Assembly (NCBI GenBank): GCA_021794385.1
Contig: JAJYQY010000098.1
Span: 1-35,060, forward strand
Source: Pseudomonadota bacterium
GTDB taxonomy: Bacteria > Pseudomonadota > Gammaproteobacteria > Acidithiobacillales > Acidithiobacillaceae
Direction of reading: 5' to 3'
DNA length: 35,060 nucleotides
Part shown: piece by piece, positions 17,245 to 27,694 of the stretch
Layout: each line of letters begins with the position of its first letter
How positions within the stretch are numbered: the first letter of the stretch is position 1
Program-made: the position numbers and the translations under genes
The notes under the pieces: generated by a model
Databases searched by the model: none
Told to the model about the DNA's origin: nothing
What the model saw: only the letters and a program-made list of their open reading frames with translations

Positions 17245-18000
17245 TTACCCCTCCCCTTCCCGCCAGATCACCGTTGCCATGCGCCCGCAGCGCCCATCAC
17301 GCCGATAGGAAAAAAACCGCTCCGTTTCCGTCACCGTGCAATACCCCCCGCCGGAAATGGCCGCGGCCGGCACTCCGGCCCGAGCCAGCCGCTGGCGGGC
17401 CAGGGCATAGATATCCGCCAGCCAGCGGCCATCCCGGCCAGGATGAAAACAGTCCCGGGCGGCGGGATCATGGACCACGAAGGCCGCGCGCAGTTCCGGC
17501 CCCACCTCGAAGTGAGCGGGTCCGATGGCCGGCCCCAAGTATATCAAAACTTCATCGGGCGATGCCGCCAAGGCAGCCATCCCCGCCTCCAGAATTCCCC
17601 CCAACAAGCCCCGCCACCCGGCATGAAAGACGCCGATACGCTTACCGTCGCGATGACAGGCCAGCACCGGCAGGCAATCGGCCGTCAACACGGCCAACAC
17701 CACGCCGCACTGACCGGTGACGGCACCGTCGGCTTCCAGCGGGCCATGGTCAGGCCCATTGATGTCCACCACCCGCGTACCGTGGACCTGGGTAAGCCAG
17801 GCCGGTGCCCGTGGCAGGGCAAGGCATTGCTGCAATCGGGTGCGGTTCTCCGCAACCCGCTGGGCATCGTCGCCCACATGCTCTCCGAGATTGAAGCTGG
17901 CATAGGGTCCGACGCTGGCCCCGCCCGCCCGCAGGGTGATGGCCGCCCGGACACCGGGAGGTGCCGGCCAGTCGGGCACGATCAAGGTCGGTTCAGTCAT
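17245..18000 (-). CDS. pgeF: YfiH/LACC1-family purine nucleoside phosphorylase (PgeF)
   Basis: 251 residues, multicopper-oxidase-unrelated laccase-domain fold. The zinc-site residues are His73 (TQVHGTRV), Cys109 (TADCLPV) and His126 (FHAGWRG), in register with E. coli YfiH His71, Cys107, His124. The family includes LACC1/FAMIN, reported to phosphorolyse adenosine, inosine and methylthioadenosine; the E. coli protein is also called peptidoglycan editing factor. The rluD-pgeF pair is conserved with E. coli. Directly preceding mtnD, it could feed methylthioribose-1-P into salvage, which is inference. Overlaps rluD by eight bases. Confidence 0.9.
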   Translation of the reverse strand: MTEPTLIVPDWPAPPGVRAAITLRAGGASVGPYASFNLGEHVGDDAQRVAENRTRLQQCLALPRAPAWLTQVHGTRVVDINGPDHGPLEADGAVTGQCGVVLAVLTADCLPVLACHRDGKRIGVFHAGWRGLLGGILEAGMAALAASPDEVLIYLGPAIGPAHFEVGPELRAAFVVHDPAARDCFHPGRDGRWLADIYALARQRLARAGVPAAAISGGGYCTVTETERFFSYRRDGRCGRMATVIWREGEG

Positions 18001-18946
18001 GCCCGGCCGTGCGCAGCAGGTCCAGGAGGCCCTCCATGTCCTCCGGCACCGGGCTTTCCCAGCTCAGGAGCTCACCCGAGTCCGGGTGGTTCAGGCGCAG
18101 CCGACGGGCGTGCAGGGCCTGTCGGGTAAAACGACGCCATTGCCCAATGGCGTCGAGATCCAGCCCCGGCGGCAACACCGCCCGACCACCGTAGACCGGA
18201 TCGCCCACCAGGGGGTGACCGATATGCGCCATGTGCACGCGGATCTGATGGGTGCGGCCGGTGGCCAGGCGCAGGCGCAGCAAGGTATGCCGCGCAAAGC
18301 GCTCGGCGAGACGATAATCCGTTTGCGCCGGGCGGCCATCGCTGCGCACGGTCATCCGCAGGCGATCGTGGGAATGGCGACCGATGGGGGCATCCACCGT
18401 CCCGCCTCCGGTCATGGTCCCCAGCACCAGGGCCAGGTATTCGCGGTGCATGCTGCGACTGGCCAGTTGCGCGGTCAGGGACTGCCGCGCCGCCTCGGTC
18501 TTGGCCACCACCAACAGGCCCGTCGTATCCTTGTCCAGACGATGGACAATCCCGCCCCGGGGCAGGTATTGATTGTCCGGCACATGCTGCAGGACGCCAT
18601 TGACCAGGGTGCCGTTGGCATGACCGGCGCCGGGATGGGTCAGAAGGCCGGCGGGTTTATCAATGACCAGAATGGCATCGTCCTCATGGACGATCTGCAA
18701 AGAGACGGGCTCTGCCAGCCAGGTTCCCGCCTCCACCGCAGGGACACGAATCTGCACTTGCTCCCCGCCACGGATACGGACGCTGGCCCGCGGGCTTGCG
18801 CCATCCACCTGTATCCGTCCAGCGCGCAGCCACGTCTGTATCCGGCTGCGGCTGTATTCCGGCAGCATCCGGCCAAGGACCGTGTCCAGACGCTCCCCCG
18901 CGCTTGCCGCTGGCAAAATCATGTCAATACCCGTATCATCATTCAT
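17993..18946 (-). CDS. rluD: 23S rRNA pseudouridine synthase RluD
   Basis: Modifies uridines of helix 69 in 23S rRNA and aids ribosome assembly. 317 residues: S4-like RNA-binding domain at about 16-75, catalytic domain with HRLDKDTTGLLV and catalytic Asp138, then GRTHQIRVHMAHIGHP. Two starts are possible: ATG 18946, used here, and ATG 18922; neither has a strong ribosome site. A candidate promoter ends only eight bases before 18946, so a leaderless transcript or the inner start are possible. Divergent from bamD, as in E. coli. Confidence 0.95.
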   Translation of the reverse strand: MNDDTGIDMILPAASAGERLDTVLGRMLPEYSRSRIQTWLRAGRIQVDGASPRASVRIRGGEQVQIRVPAVEAGTWLAEPVSLQIVHEDDAILVIDKPAGLLTHPGAGHANGTLVNGVLQHVPDNQYLPRGGIVHRLDKDTTGLLVVAKTEAARQSLTAQLASRSMHREYLALVLGTMTGGGTVDAPIGRHSHDRLRMTVRSDGRPAQTDYRLAERFARHTLLRLRLATGRTHQIRVHMAHIGHPLVGDPVYGGRAVLPPGLDLDAIGQWRRFTRQALHARRLRLNHPDSGELLSWESPVPEDMEGLLDLLRTAGHD

Positions 18947-18954
18947 GGCTTGCC

Positions 18955-18982
18955 ACTATAGACTATCGTCCTCCATGAGCAA
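18955..18982 (-). promoter_or_regulatory. Candidate promoter of the rluD-to-def operon
   Basis: Minus strand: TTGCTC (18982-18977), 16-base spacer, TATAGT (18960-18955). The -35 lies inside the first codons of bamD and the gap between the divergent ATGs is only 28 bp, so expression of the two directions may compete. Confidence 0.35.
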
Positions 18983-19721
18983 ACGCATTCTAGTTGCCCT
19001 TTGTTGCGCCGCCCTCCTCGCGGGTTGCGCAGGCGGTCCCAAACCCGAAAGTCAGAGCGAAAACCATGATTCCGCCCGCGTCATGTTCGATCCCGCCAAA
19101 CAAGCCATGGATCGTGGCGACTACAGCACGGCCATCAAGCTCTTCGAGGATCTGGAAGCCCGCTATCCCTACGGCCCCTACGCCGAGCAGGCGGAGCTGG
19201 ATACGGCCTACAGTTACTACCAAAGGGGTGAATCCGATGCCGCCGCCGCGGCGGCCGAGCGCTTCATCAAGCTCCACCCGGCCAACCCTTATGTGGATTA
19301 TGCCTGGTATCTGAAGGGCATCGCCTACTATCAGGCCATTCAGGGGGCGGAATGGGACCCCGATCCCGCGGAAAAGGCCTTTGCCACCTTCGACATCCTC
19401 GTCAAACGCTGGCCCAACACCGCCTATGCGGCCGATGCGCGCCAACGCATGGCCAAGATCATCGACATCCTCGGCCAGCGCAACCTCGAAATCTGCAAAT
19501 TTTATTATGCGCGTCATGCCTATGTGGCAGCGGCAGACCGCTGCAACACCGTCATCACCCGCTACCAGTTGAGTCCGGCGCGGGAAGAGGCCCTCTACTA
19601 TCTAGCCAGATCCTATGCGCGCATGAACCTAAAGAGCTTGGCGCAAAGCACCACGGCTGTCCTGGCCTACAACTATCCCGGGAGTAAATACCTGAGCCAA
19701 CTGGGCGTCAGCGGCCACTAA
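18975..19721 (+). CDS. bamD: Outer-membrane assembly lipoprotein BamD
   Basis: Essential BAM-complex lipoprotein that binds BamA. 248 residues with a lipoprotein signal ending LLAGC (Cys18) and TPR-like repeats: AKQAMDRGDYSTAIKLFEDL, YSYYQRGESDAAAAAAERFI, RHAYVAAADRCNTVITRY and SPAREEALYYLARSYARMNL. Start 18975 gives a normal signal peptide but has no good ribosome site; an in-frame ATG at 18945 would add ten residues. It is convergent with glnB, whose stop is 29 bp away. Confidence 0.95.
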   Translation: MSKRILVALCCAALLAGCAGGPKPESQSENHDSARVMFDPAKQAMDRGDYSTAIKLFEDLEARYPYGPYAEQAELDTAYSYYQRGESDAAAAAAERFIKLHPANPYVDYAWYLKGIAYYQAIQGAEWDPDPAEKAFATFDILVKRWPNTAYAADARQRMAKIIDILGQRNLEICKFYYARHAYVAAADRCNTVITRYQLSPAREEALYYLARSYARMNLKSLAQSTTAVLAYNYPGSKYLSQLGVSGH

Positions 19722-19750
19722 AGTGCCGTGACGGCCCGGCGGGTGCGGGC

Positions 19751-21738
<1,988 letters not shown>

Positions 21739-22611
21739 CTAAGCTCCCAGCACTTCGGCAGCCTTAGCGCCGATTTCCGCCGGCGACCGCACACAATGCA
21801 CCCCGGCCGCCGCCAGCGCCTCGTATTTGGCCTCCGCCGTACCCGCTCCGCCGTCAACGATTGCCCCTGCATGTCCCATGCGCTTGCCCTTGGGCGCCGT
21901 GGCACCAGCAATGAAGGCCACCACCGGCTTGCTCATGGTATGCCGGATGAATTCTGCGGCGTCCTCTTCCATGCGCCCGCCGATCTCTCCCACCATGACC
22001 ACCACTTCCGTCTGCGGATCGGACTCGAAAAGGCGTAAGACCTCGATGAAATCCATGCCAATGAGGGGATCGCCACCAATGCCCACACAGGTACTCTGCC
22101 CCAGCCCCATGCGCGTGGTCTGCTCGACGGCTTCATAGGTGAGGGTCCCGGAACGGGAAACGATGCCCACGCGGCCGGACTGGTGGATGGCGCCGGGCAT
22201 GATACCGATCTTGCACTGACCCGGCGTGATGATGCCGGGACAATTGGGGCCGATGAGACGGGCATGCTGGGTGGCGAGATAGTGCTTGACCATCAGCATG
22301 TCGTGAACGGGAATACCCTCGGTAATGCAGACGATGAGTTTGATCCCGGCATCGGCCGCCTCGATGATGGCATCGGCGGCAAAGGGAGAGGGCACATAGA
22401 TGACGCTGGCGTCGGCGCTCGTGGCCCGCACTGCCGCCGTCACCGTATGGAAGACCGGTAGGCCCAGATGTTCCGTCCCGCCCTTCCCCGGTGTCACCCC
22501 TCCCACCATGCGGGTGCCATAGGCTATGGCCTGCTGCGAATGAAAAGTCCCCTGTTTGCCCGTAAAACCTTGACAGATCACACGGGTTTCGTGCCCCACC
22601 AGAATGCTCAT
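21739..22611 (-). CDS. sucD: Succinyl-CoA synthetase alpha subunit
   Basis: Interconverts succinyl-CoA and succinate with nucleotide phosphorylation. 290 residues. CoA-binding region [15 protein letters not shown] at 15-29, [18 protein letters not shown], and the phosphohistidine His247 in [11 protein letters not shown] (E. coli His246) are present. Unlike most genomes, sucC and sucD are not adjacent: a 114-codon gene lies between, its stop overlapping the sucD ATG. Confidence 0.97.
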   Translation of the reverse strand: MSILVGHETRVICQGFTGKQGTFHSQQAIAYGTRMVGGVTPGKGGTEHLGLPVFHTVTAAVRATSADASVIYVPSPFAADAIIEAADAGIKLIVCITEGIPVHDMLMVKHYLATQHARLIGPNCPGIITPGQCKIGIMPGAIHQSGRVGIVSRSGTLTYEAVEQTTRMGLGQSTCVGIGGDPLIGMDFIEVLRLFESDPQTEVVVMVGEIGGRMEEDAAEFIRHTMSKPVVAFIAGATAPKGKRMGHAGAIVDGGAGTAEAKYEALAAAGVHCVRSPAEIGAKAAEVLGA

Positions 22612-22952
22612 AAACGCACCAAGATCACCATGAGAAGGATAAAAATGACCACCTGCCCCACCAGCAGCAAGAGCAGATAGGGATTACGCCGGCGACCGCC
22701 AACTGCAGATGACAATTGTCCGCGCAGGCCCGCCAACTCCTGACGCAGTGCTTCAAGATCCTCGCGCCGGGACAGGGGTTGCAGGCGCTCATCGAGGATC
22801 TGGTCCAGCATAACCGCCATCTCGGCCATGGTCTCGGCACTTTTCTGGTCGGCGCCCCTTTTGACATAGGCATCCGCCAGGCGCGAAATGAGGGGTCCGG
22901 AATTGCGCAATACCGGCCATAAGCGCTGTAACCAGAGGATATTGATGGCCAT
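22608..22952 (-). CDS. Small coiled-coil, tail-anchored membrane protein between sucC and sucD
   Basis: 114 residues, no family recognised. An N-terminal region [19 protein letters not shown] is followed by a charged helical part (about 30-82, heptad-like [20 protein letters not shown]). A basic patch GGRRRNP precedes one C-terminal hydrophobic segment (about 90-113, [20 protein letters not shown]), the layout of a tail-anchored protein. It begins four bases past the sucC stop and overlaps sucD by ATGA, so it is co-translated with both subunits. TGAGG precedes the ATG; a longer start at 22994 is unlikely. Confidence 0.75.
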   Translation of the reverse strand: MAINILWLQRLWPVLRNSGPLISRLADAYVKRGADQKSAETMAEMAVMLDQILDERLQPLSRREDLEALRQELAGLRGQLSSAVGGRRRNPYLLLLLVGQVVIFILLMVILVRL

Positions 22953-22956
22953 CGCC

Positions 22957-24120
22957 TCAGCCTCGCGCTGCGGCGACGGCCTTGACCGCCGCATCGGTCA
23001 AACCGGAGGCGCTAATGAGGGTGAGTCCGCTGGCAGCCAGCAGGCGCTCCCCCTCCTCCTTGTTGGTACCCTCCAGACGCACCACCACCGGCAAGTTGAG
23101 GCCCACTTCCTCGGCCGCCTTGATGATGCCCTCGGCCAGGAGGTCACAGCGGGTAATACCACCGAAGATATTCACCAGGATGGCCTTGACCCGCTGATCC
23201 GAGAGAATGAGCTTGAAGGCCTGAGTCACCTTGTCCGCCGCAGCACCGCCGCCCACATCCAGAAAATTGGCCGGATCGCCGCCGTGCAGCTTGATCAGGT
23301 CCATGGTCGCCATGGCCAGCCCTGCACCATTGACCATGCAGCCGATGTTCCCGTCCAGGGAGATGTAGTTGAGGCCGAACTGGCGCGCGGTGATTTCCCG
23401 GGGATCCTGCTGGGTGGAGTCAAAAAGCTCATCGGACTCGGGGTGGCGATAAAGGGCGTTGTCATCCATGACGATCTTGGCATCCAGGGCCAGCAGGCGC
23501 CCTTCCCGGGTGAGGGCCAGGGGATTGACCTCCACCACCAGGGCATCCATGCGCAGCAGGAGGCGATACAACCCCTGCATGATGCGGGTGAGTTGCTGCA
23601 CCTGTCCGGCATCCAGCCCGAGGGCGAAGCCCAGCCGCCGCGCCTGAAAGGGCTGCAGCCCGATGAGGGGGTCCACGATCACGCGCTGCAGCGCCTCGGG
23701 ACGATCCCGGGCCAGATCCTCGATCTCCATTCCGCCTTCGGCGGCGGCCAGAAAGGTGATGCGGGCATGGCTGCGATCCACCAGGGCGGCCAGATAGAGC
23801 TCCCGGGCGATGGCGCTGGGTTCTTCGATGAGCAGGGCCGCCACATGCCGACCCTGGGGGCCGGTCTGTTCCGTCACCAGGGGTTTGCCCAGCAACTCCT
23901 GGGCCGCCTGCTCCAGCGCCGCCATGCTGTCCACCACCCGCACCCCACCGGCCTTGCCCCGCCCACCGGCATGGATCTGGGCCTTGACCACCCATTTCGG
24001 CCCGCCCAGTTCACGGGCCTGATTGGCGGCCTCCCGCAGGGAAAAGGCGGCAATGCCCCGCGGCACCGGCACCCCTTCTTCGGCCAGCAAACGCTTGGCC
24101 TGATATTCATGGAGATTCAT
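22957..24120 (-). CDS. sucC: Succinyl-CoA synthetase beta subunit
   Basis: 387 residues with an ATP-grasp domain. MNLHEYQAKRLLAEEGVPVP is the canonical N-terminus; KAQIHAGGRGKAGGV binds nucleotide, VVEVNPLALT and LDAKI supply Mg2+ contacts, and GGITRCDLLAEGI contacts the alpha subunit. Located ten bases after icd. With no sucAB genes beside it, the enzyme may run in the reductive direction, supplying succinyl-CoA in a horseshoe TCA pathway; this is inference. Confidence 0.97.
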   Translation of the reverse strand: MNLHEYQAKRLLAEEGVPVPRGIAAFSLREAANQARELGGPKWVVKAQIHAGGRGKAGGVRVVDSMAALEQAAQELLGKPLVTEQTGPQGRHVAALLIEEPSAIARELYLAALVDRSHARITFLAAAEGGMEIEDLARDRPEALQRVIVDPLIGLQPFQARRLGFALGLDAGQVQQLTRIMQGLYRLLLRMDALVVEVNPLALTREGRLLALDAKIVMDDNALYRHPESDELFDSTQQDPREITARQFGLNYISLDGNIGCMVNGAGLAMATMDLIKLHGGDPANFLDVGGGAAADKVTQAFKLILSDQRVKAILVNIFGGITRCDLLAEGIIKAAEEVGLNLPVVVRLEGTNKEEGERLLAASGLTLISASGLTDAAVKAVAAARG

Positions 24121-24130
24121 GGAAACATCC

Positions 24131-25426
24131 TCAAATGCGTGCCATCAAGGCTTGGGCAAAGTCCGTCGTGCTGAGAGCGGGCACATCGCCGCGCAGTACG
24201 GCCAGGTCGCCGGTGACCTGGCCGACAGCAATGGCGCCATTCATGGCCGTCACCACCCGCGCCGCCGCCTCCTGCCAGCCCAGATACTCCAGCATCATGA
24301 CGGCCGAGAGGATCAGCGAACTGGGGTTGGCCTTGCCCTGCCCGGCAATATCCGGGGCCGTGCCGTGGGTGGCCTCGAAAATGGCATGGGTATCCGAGAG
24401 ATTGGCACCGGGGGCCATGCCAATGCCACCCACCTCCGCTGCGAGGGCATCGGAGATGTAGTCGCCGTTGAGATTCAGGGTGGCCACCACGTCATAGGCC
24501 TCGGGGCGCAGGAGGATCTGCTGCAGGAAGTTGTCGGCAATGACGTCCTTGACGATCACCTTGCCCGCTGCCACCGCCGCTGCCTCGGCCGCATCCGCCG
24601 CCCCTTTGCCCTCGGCCTTGGCGATGGCGGACTTCTGCTGCCAGGTAAAGACCTGTCCGGCAAATTCCCGCTCGGCCAGGGCATAACCCCAGTCACGGAA
24701 GGCGCCTTCGGTGAACTTCATGATGTTGCCCTTGTGTACCAGCGCCACCGATTTGCGCCCGTGGGCCAGGGCGTAGGCAATGGCGCGGCGGATGAGGCGC
24801 TCCGACCCTTCCCGGGAAACGGGCTTGATGCCAAAGGCGGAAGATGCGGGAAAACGGATCTTGCGCACGCCCATCTCATCCTGGAGAAAACGCAGGAGTT
24901 TCTCCGCCTCGGGGCTACCGGCCGGCCACTCGATGCCGGCATAGATATCTTCGGCATTCTCCCGAAAGATCACCATATCCACCCGCTCGGGATAGCAGAT
25001 GGGGCTGGGCGTACCGGCGTAATAACGCACCGGCCGCTGGCAAACGTAGAGATCGAGGTCCTGGCGCATGGCCACATTCAGGCTGCGCATCCCCCCCCCT
25101 ACGGGGGTCTCCAGGGGTCCCTTGATGGCCACCTTGAACTCCTGGATGGCGGCCATAGTCTCGGCGGGCAAATACTGCCCCTCGCCGTACAGGGTGCAGG
25201 CCTTCTGCCCGGCATAGATTTCCATCCAGGCGATCTGCCGTTGGCCGCCGTAGGCGGCAGCCACGGCCTTGTCCACCACCGCGCGCATGGCCGGGGTCAC
25301 ATCGCCGCCGATGCCGTCCCCCTCGATGAAGGGAATGATGGGCCGCGCCGGGGTCTCTATCCGACCATTTTCCACCCGCACCGCGTTTGCGCCATTACCA
25401 GGAACCTGAATATGCGTCCAGTTCAT
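24131..25426 (-). CDS. icd: Isocitrate dehydrogenase, NAD+-type cofactor residues
   Basis: Oxidative decarboxylation of isocitrate to 2-oxoglutarate. 431 residues, related to homodimeric E. coli Icd, with [12 protein letters not shown] carrying Ser115, equivalent to the AceK phosphorylation site. The cofactor loop [15 protein letters not shown] has Asp359, Ile360 and Ala366 where E. coli has Lys344, Tyr345 and Val351; the later Tyr391 and Arg395 are Gly and Val. These replacements are those associated with NAD+ rather than NADP+ preference. Overlaps acn by ATGA. Confidence 0.96.
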   Translation of the reverse strand: MNWTHIQVPGNGANAVRVENGRIETPARPIIPFIEGDGIGGDVTPAMRAVVDKAVAAAYGGQRQIAWMEIYAGQKACTLYGEGQYLPAETMAAIQEFKVAIKGPLETPVGGGMRSLNVAMRQDLDLYVCQRPVRYYAGTPSPICYPERVDMVIFRENAEDIYAGIEWPAGSPEAEKLLRFLQDEMGVRKIRFPASSAFGIKPVSREGSERLIRRAIAYALAHGRKSVALVHKGNIMKFTEGAFRDWGYALAEREFAGQVFTWQQKSAIAKAEGKGAADAAEAAAVAAGKVIVKDVIADNFLQQILLRPEAYDVVATLNLNGDYISDALAAEVGGIGMAPGANLSDTHAIFEATHGTAPDIAGQGKANPSSLILSAVMMLEYLGWQEAAARVVTAMNGAIAVGQVTGDLAVLRGDVPALSTTDFAQALMARI

Positions 25427-27360
25427 GACGCCGCCTCCAGTTGTTCCCCCGCCCAGGACAGGGCGCCCCCCTTACGGATCAACTCCAGATCCCGCGCATT
25501 GGCCAGTTGGGGCATGACCGCAAAGTCGATACCCCGGGTCTCATTGTGCAGGGTCAAGGCCTGGCCCAGGGTCAGGGCGTCGAGATCCAGACGCAGGCGA
25601 TCCCCCATCTGCACCCGCGCATAATCAGCGGCATCGACGAAGGTCAGGGGCAGGATGCCAAAGTTGATGAGATTGGCCAGATGGATGCGGGCGAAGGACT
25701 GCACCAGCACGGCCCGCACCCCCAGATAGCGCGGGGCCAGGGCGGCGTGTTCGCGGCTGGAGCCCTGACCGTAATTATGACCAGCGACGATGAAACCGCC
25801 GCCGGCGGCCTTGGCCCGGGCCGGAAAGCCCTCGTCCACCACATGAAAGACAAACTCGGAAATGGCCGGCAGGTTGGAGCGCAGGGGCAGGACTTTGGCG
25901 CCGGCGGGCATGATGTGGTCGGTAGTGATGTCATCGCCCAGATGAATGAGCACTTCCCCTTCCAGCACCTGCGGCACCGCCGTTGCCACGGGCAGTTTGG
26001 CGATATTGGGGCCGCGGATGATCTCCACCCCCGCGCCGGATGGCGGTGGGGCGATGATCATGCGGTCATCGACATGGTAGTGAGTCGGCGCGGGAACGGT
26101 GATCCTGCTCATCCCCAGATCACGAGGATCGGTGATCTCCCCGGTCAGCGCGCAAGCGGCACAGGTCTCGGGGCTGGCAAGGTAGACGGAGGCGTTTTTG
26201 GTGCCGGAACGCCCGTAAAAATTGCGGTTGAAGGAACGGATGGACACCCCCTCGGAAGGCGGCGCAAAACCCATGCCGATGCAGGGTCCGCAGGCCGACT
26301 CCAGGAGGCGCGCCCCGGCGGCGATGAAATCCAGCAGACCGCCGTCGTGGGTAATCATCTCCATGACCTGGCGGGAGCCGGGAGAGACCCCCAGCCCCAC
26401 GCCTGCGGCCACGGTCCGCCCCTTGAGCATGGCCGCCACGGTCATGAGATCGACATAAGAGGAGTTGGTACAGGAACCGATGGCCACCTGGGCGACCTTG
26501 GTCCCTGCCACCTCGCGCACGGTCTTGACGTTGTCGGGGCTGTGCGGGCAGGCGATGAGGGGTTCCAGGGTGCTCAGATCAATGTCCAGCACCTCGTCAT
26601 AGTGGGCGTCGTCGTCCGCCACCCATTCGCTCCAGTCCTTCTCCCGACCCTGGGCCGCCAGATATTCGCGGGTGATGGCGTCGGCAGGAAAAACACTGGT
26701 GGTCGCCCCCAGTTCCGCGCCCATATTGGTGATGGTGGCCCGTTCGGGGGTACTCAAGGTGGCCACCCCGGCCCCGAAATACTCGAAGATTTTGCCGACA
26801 CCGCCCTTGACGGTCTTGCGCCGCAAGACCTCCAGGATGATGTCCTTGGCAGTGACAAAGGGCTGCAACGTCCCCTGCAGGCGGACGCCGATGACCTGCG
26901 GCATATTGAGGTTGAAGGGCAGACCACCCATGGCCAGGGCGATGTCCAGGCCCCCGGCGCCAATGGCCAGCATCCCCGCCCCGCCCGAAGTCGGGGTGTG
27001 GGAGTCGGAACCGAGCAGGGTGCCCCCGGGCCGCGAAAAGCGCTCCAGGTGTACCTGATGGCAGATGCCGTTGCCCGGCCGCGAGAAGTAAATGCCGTAA
27101 CGCGCCGCAAAGGTCTGCAGGAAACGGTGGTCGTCGGGGTTTTCAAAGCCGGTCTGCAGCATGTTGTGATCCACATAGGACACCGACAACTGCGTCCGCA
27201 CCCGCGGCAGCCCCAGGGCCTCGAACTGCAGATAGGCCATGGTGCCGGTGGCATCCTGGGTGAGCGTCTGGTCGATGCGAATGGCAATGGGGCTGCCCGC
27301 CTCTAGCGTGCCGCTGACCAGATGCGCCGCGATGATCTTTTGGGTGACATTCATGCCCAT
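25423..27360 (-). CDS. acn: Aconitate hydratase
   Basis: 4Fe-4S enzyme isomerising citrate and isocitrate. 645 residues, the shorter aconitase type lacking the extra length of AcnA (about 890). Iron-sulfur cysteines appear in [11 protein letters not shown] and [11 protein letters not shown]; substrate contacts in [15 protein letters not shown] and [15 protein letters not shown]. Start 27360 (MGMNVTQ) has GAGGG seven bases upstream; ATG 27354 is too far from it and a start at 27435 lacks support. First gene of the acn-icd-sucC-orf-sucD-nadE-glnB run. A partial Fur-like site lies 36-50 bases upstream. Confidence 0.95.
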   Translation of the reverse strand: MGMNVTQKIIAAHLVSGTLEAGSPIAIRIDQTLTQDATGTMAYLQFEALGLPRVRTQLSVSYVDHNMLQTGFENPDDHRFLQTFAARYGIYFSRPGNGICHQVHLERFSRPGGTLLGSDSHTPTSGGAGMLAIGAGGLDIALAMGGLPFNLNMPQVIGVRLQGTLQPFVTAKDIILEVLRRKTVKGGVGKIFEYFGAGVATLSTPERATITNMGAELGATTSVFPADAITREYLAAQGREKDWSEWVADDDAHYDEVLDIDLSTLEPLIACPHSPDNVKTVREVAGTKVAQVAIGSCTNSSYVDLMTVAAMLKGRTVAAGVGLGVSPGSRQVMEMITHDGGLLDFIAAGARLLESACGPCIGMGFAPPSEGVSIRSFNRNFYGRSGTKNASVYLASPETCAACALTGEITDPRDLGMSRITVPAPTHYHVDDRMIIAPPPSGAGVEIIRGPNIAKLPVATAVPQVLEGEVLIHLGDDITTDHIMPAGAKVLPLRSNLPAISEFVFHVVDEGFPARAKAAGGGFIVAGHNYGQGSSREHAALAPRYLGVRAVLVQSFARIHLANLINFGILPLTFVDAADYARVQMGDRLRLDLDALTLGQALTLHNETRGIDFAVMPQLANARDLELIRKGGALSWAGEQLEAAS

Positions 27361-27395
27361 GAAAAAGCCCTCATTGACGTAACCAAAGCTGCTCC

Positions 27396-27410
27396 TGAAA
27401 ATCGTTATCA
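27396..27410. promoter_or_regulatory. Fur-box-like inverted repeat upstream of acn
   Basis: TGAAAATCGTTATCA matches the 7-1-7 Fur consensus TGATAAT-N-ATTATCA at 12 of 14 positions. It lies between acn and its probable promoter region, fitting iron control of an Fe-S enzyme, but such matches occur by chance. Confidence 0.35.
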
Positions 27411-27536
27411 TCGCAAAACAACCGCGCCGCGCCAAGCAGTTTCCCGCAACGTGCCGCCCAAACCCGCTGCGGGATCACACGGAAATCCTGCCCAAGCCCC
27501 CAGCGTTCATTATCGGCCCATTAGCAGCACCGCTAC

Positions 27537-27566
27537 ATGACAACGGCGCAAAAAACAAGCTATATT
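27537..27566 (+). promoter_or_regulatory. Candidate promoter of sulP
   Basis: ATGACA (27537-27542), 18-base spacer, TATATT (27561-27566), about 130 bp before the start. The rest of the 334-bp acn/sulP gap holds the Fur-like site and two palindromes; no gene is visible in it. Confidence 0.45.
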
Positions 27567-27594
27567 TTCGCAAATTATCCATAGGGTGTGGCGA

Positions 27595-27618
27595 AAAACC
27601 GGTTTTGCCGGCGCCGGC
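27595..27618. repeat. Two adjacent perfect 12-bp palindromes in the sulP leader
   Basis: AAAACCGGTTTT (27595-27606) is followed without a gap by GCCGGCGCCGGC (27607-27618). They lie downstream of the candidate promoter and about 77 bp before the GTG start. Operator or mRNA structure are both possible. Confidence 0.5.
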
Positions 27619-27694
27619 GTGAGCAGGGTTTCCCTGTCCAGGTCAGCAGCGGATGGTTTTTCCAAGCGCTCAATAAAATCCGGAAGGAGCGTCA

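Noticed and set aside
18947-18974. SAM riboswitch upstream of the methionine-salvage operon
   Set aside because: Only 28 bp separate the divergent rluD and bamD starts, and no leader of sufficient length exists within the operon.
24119-27306. Plus-strand open frames of 501 and 621 codons
   Set aside because: Antisense to icd and acn; low-complexity translations without motifs.
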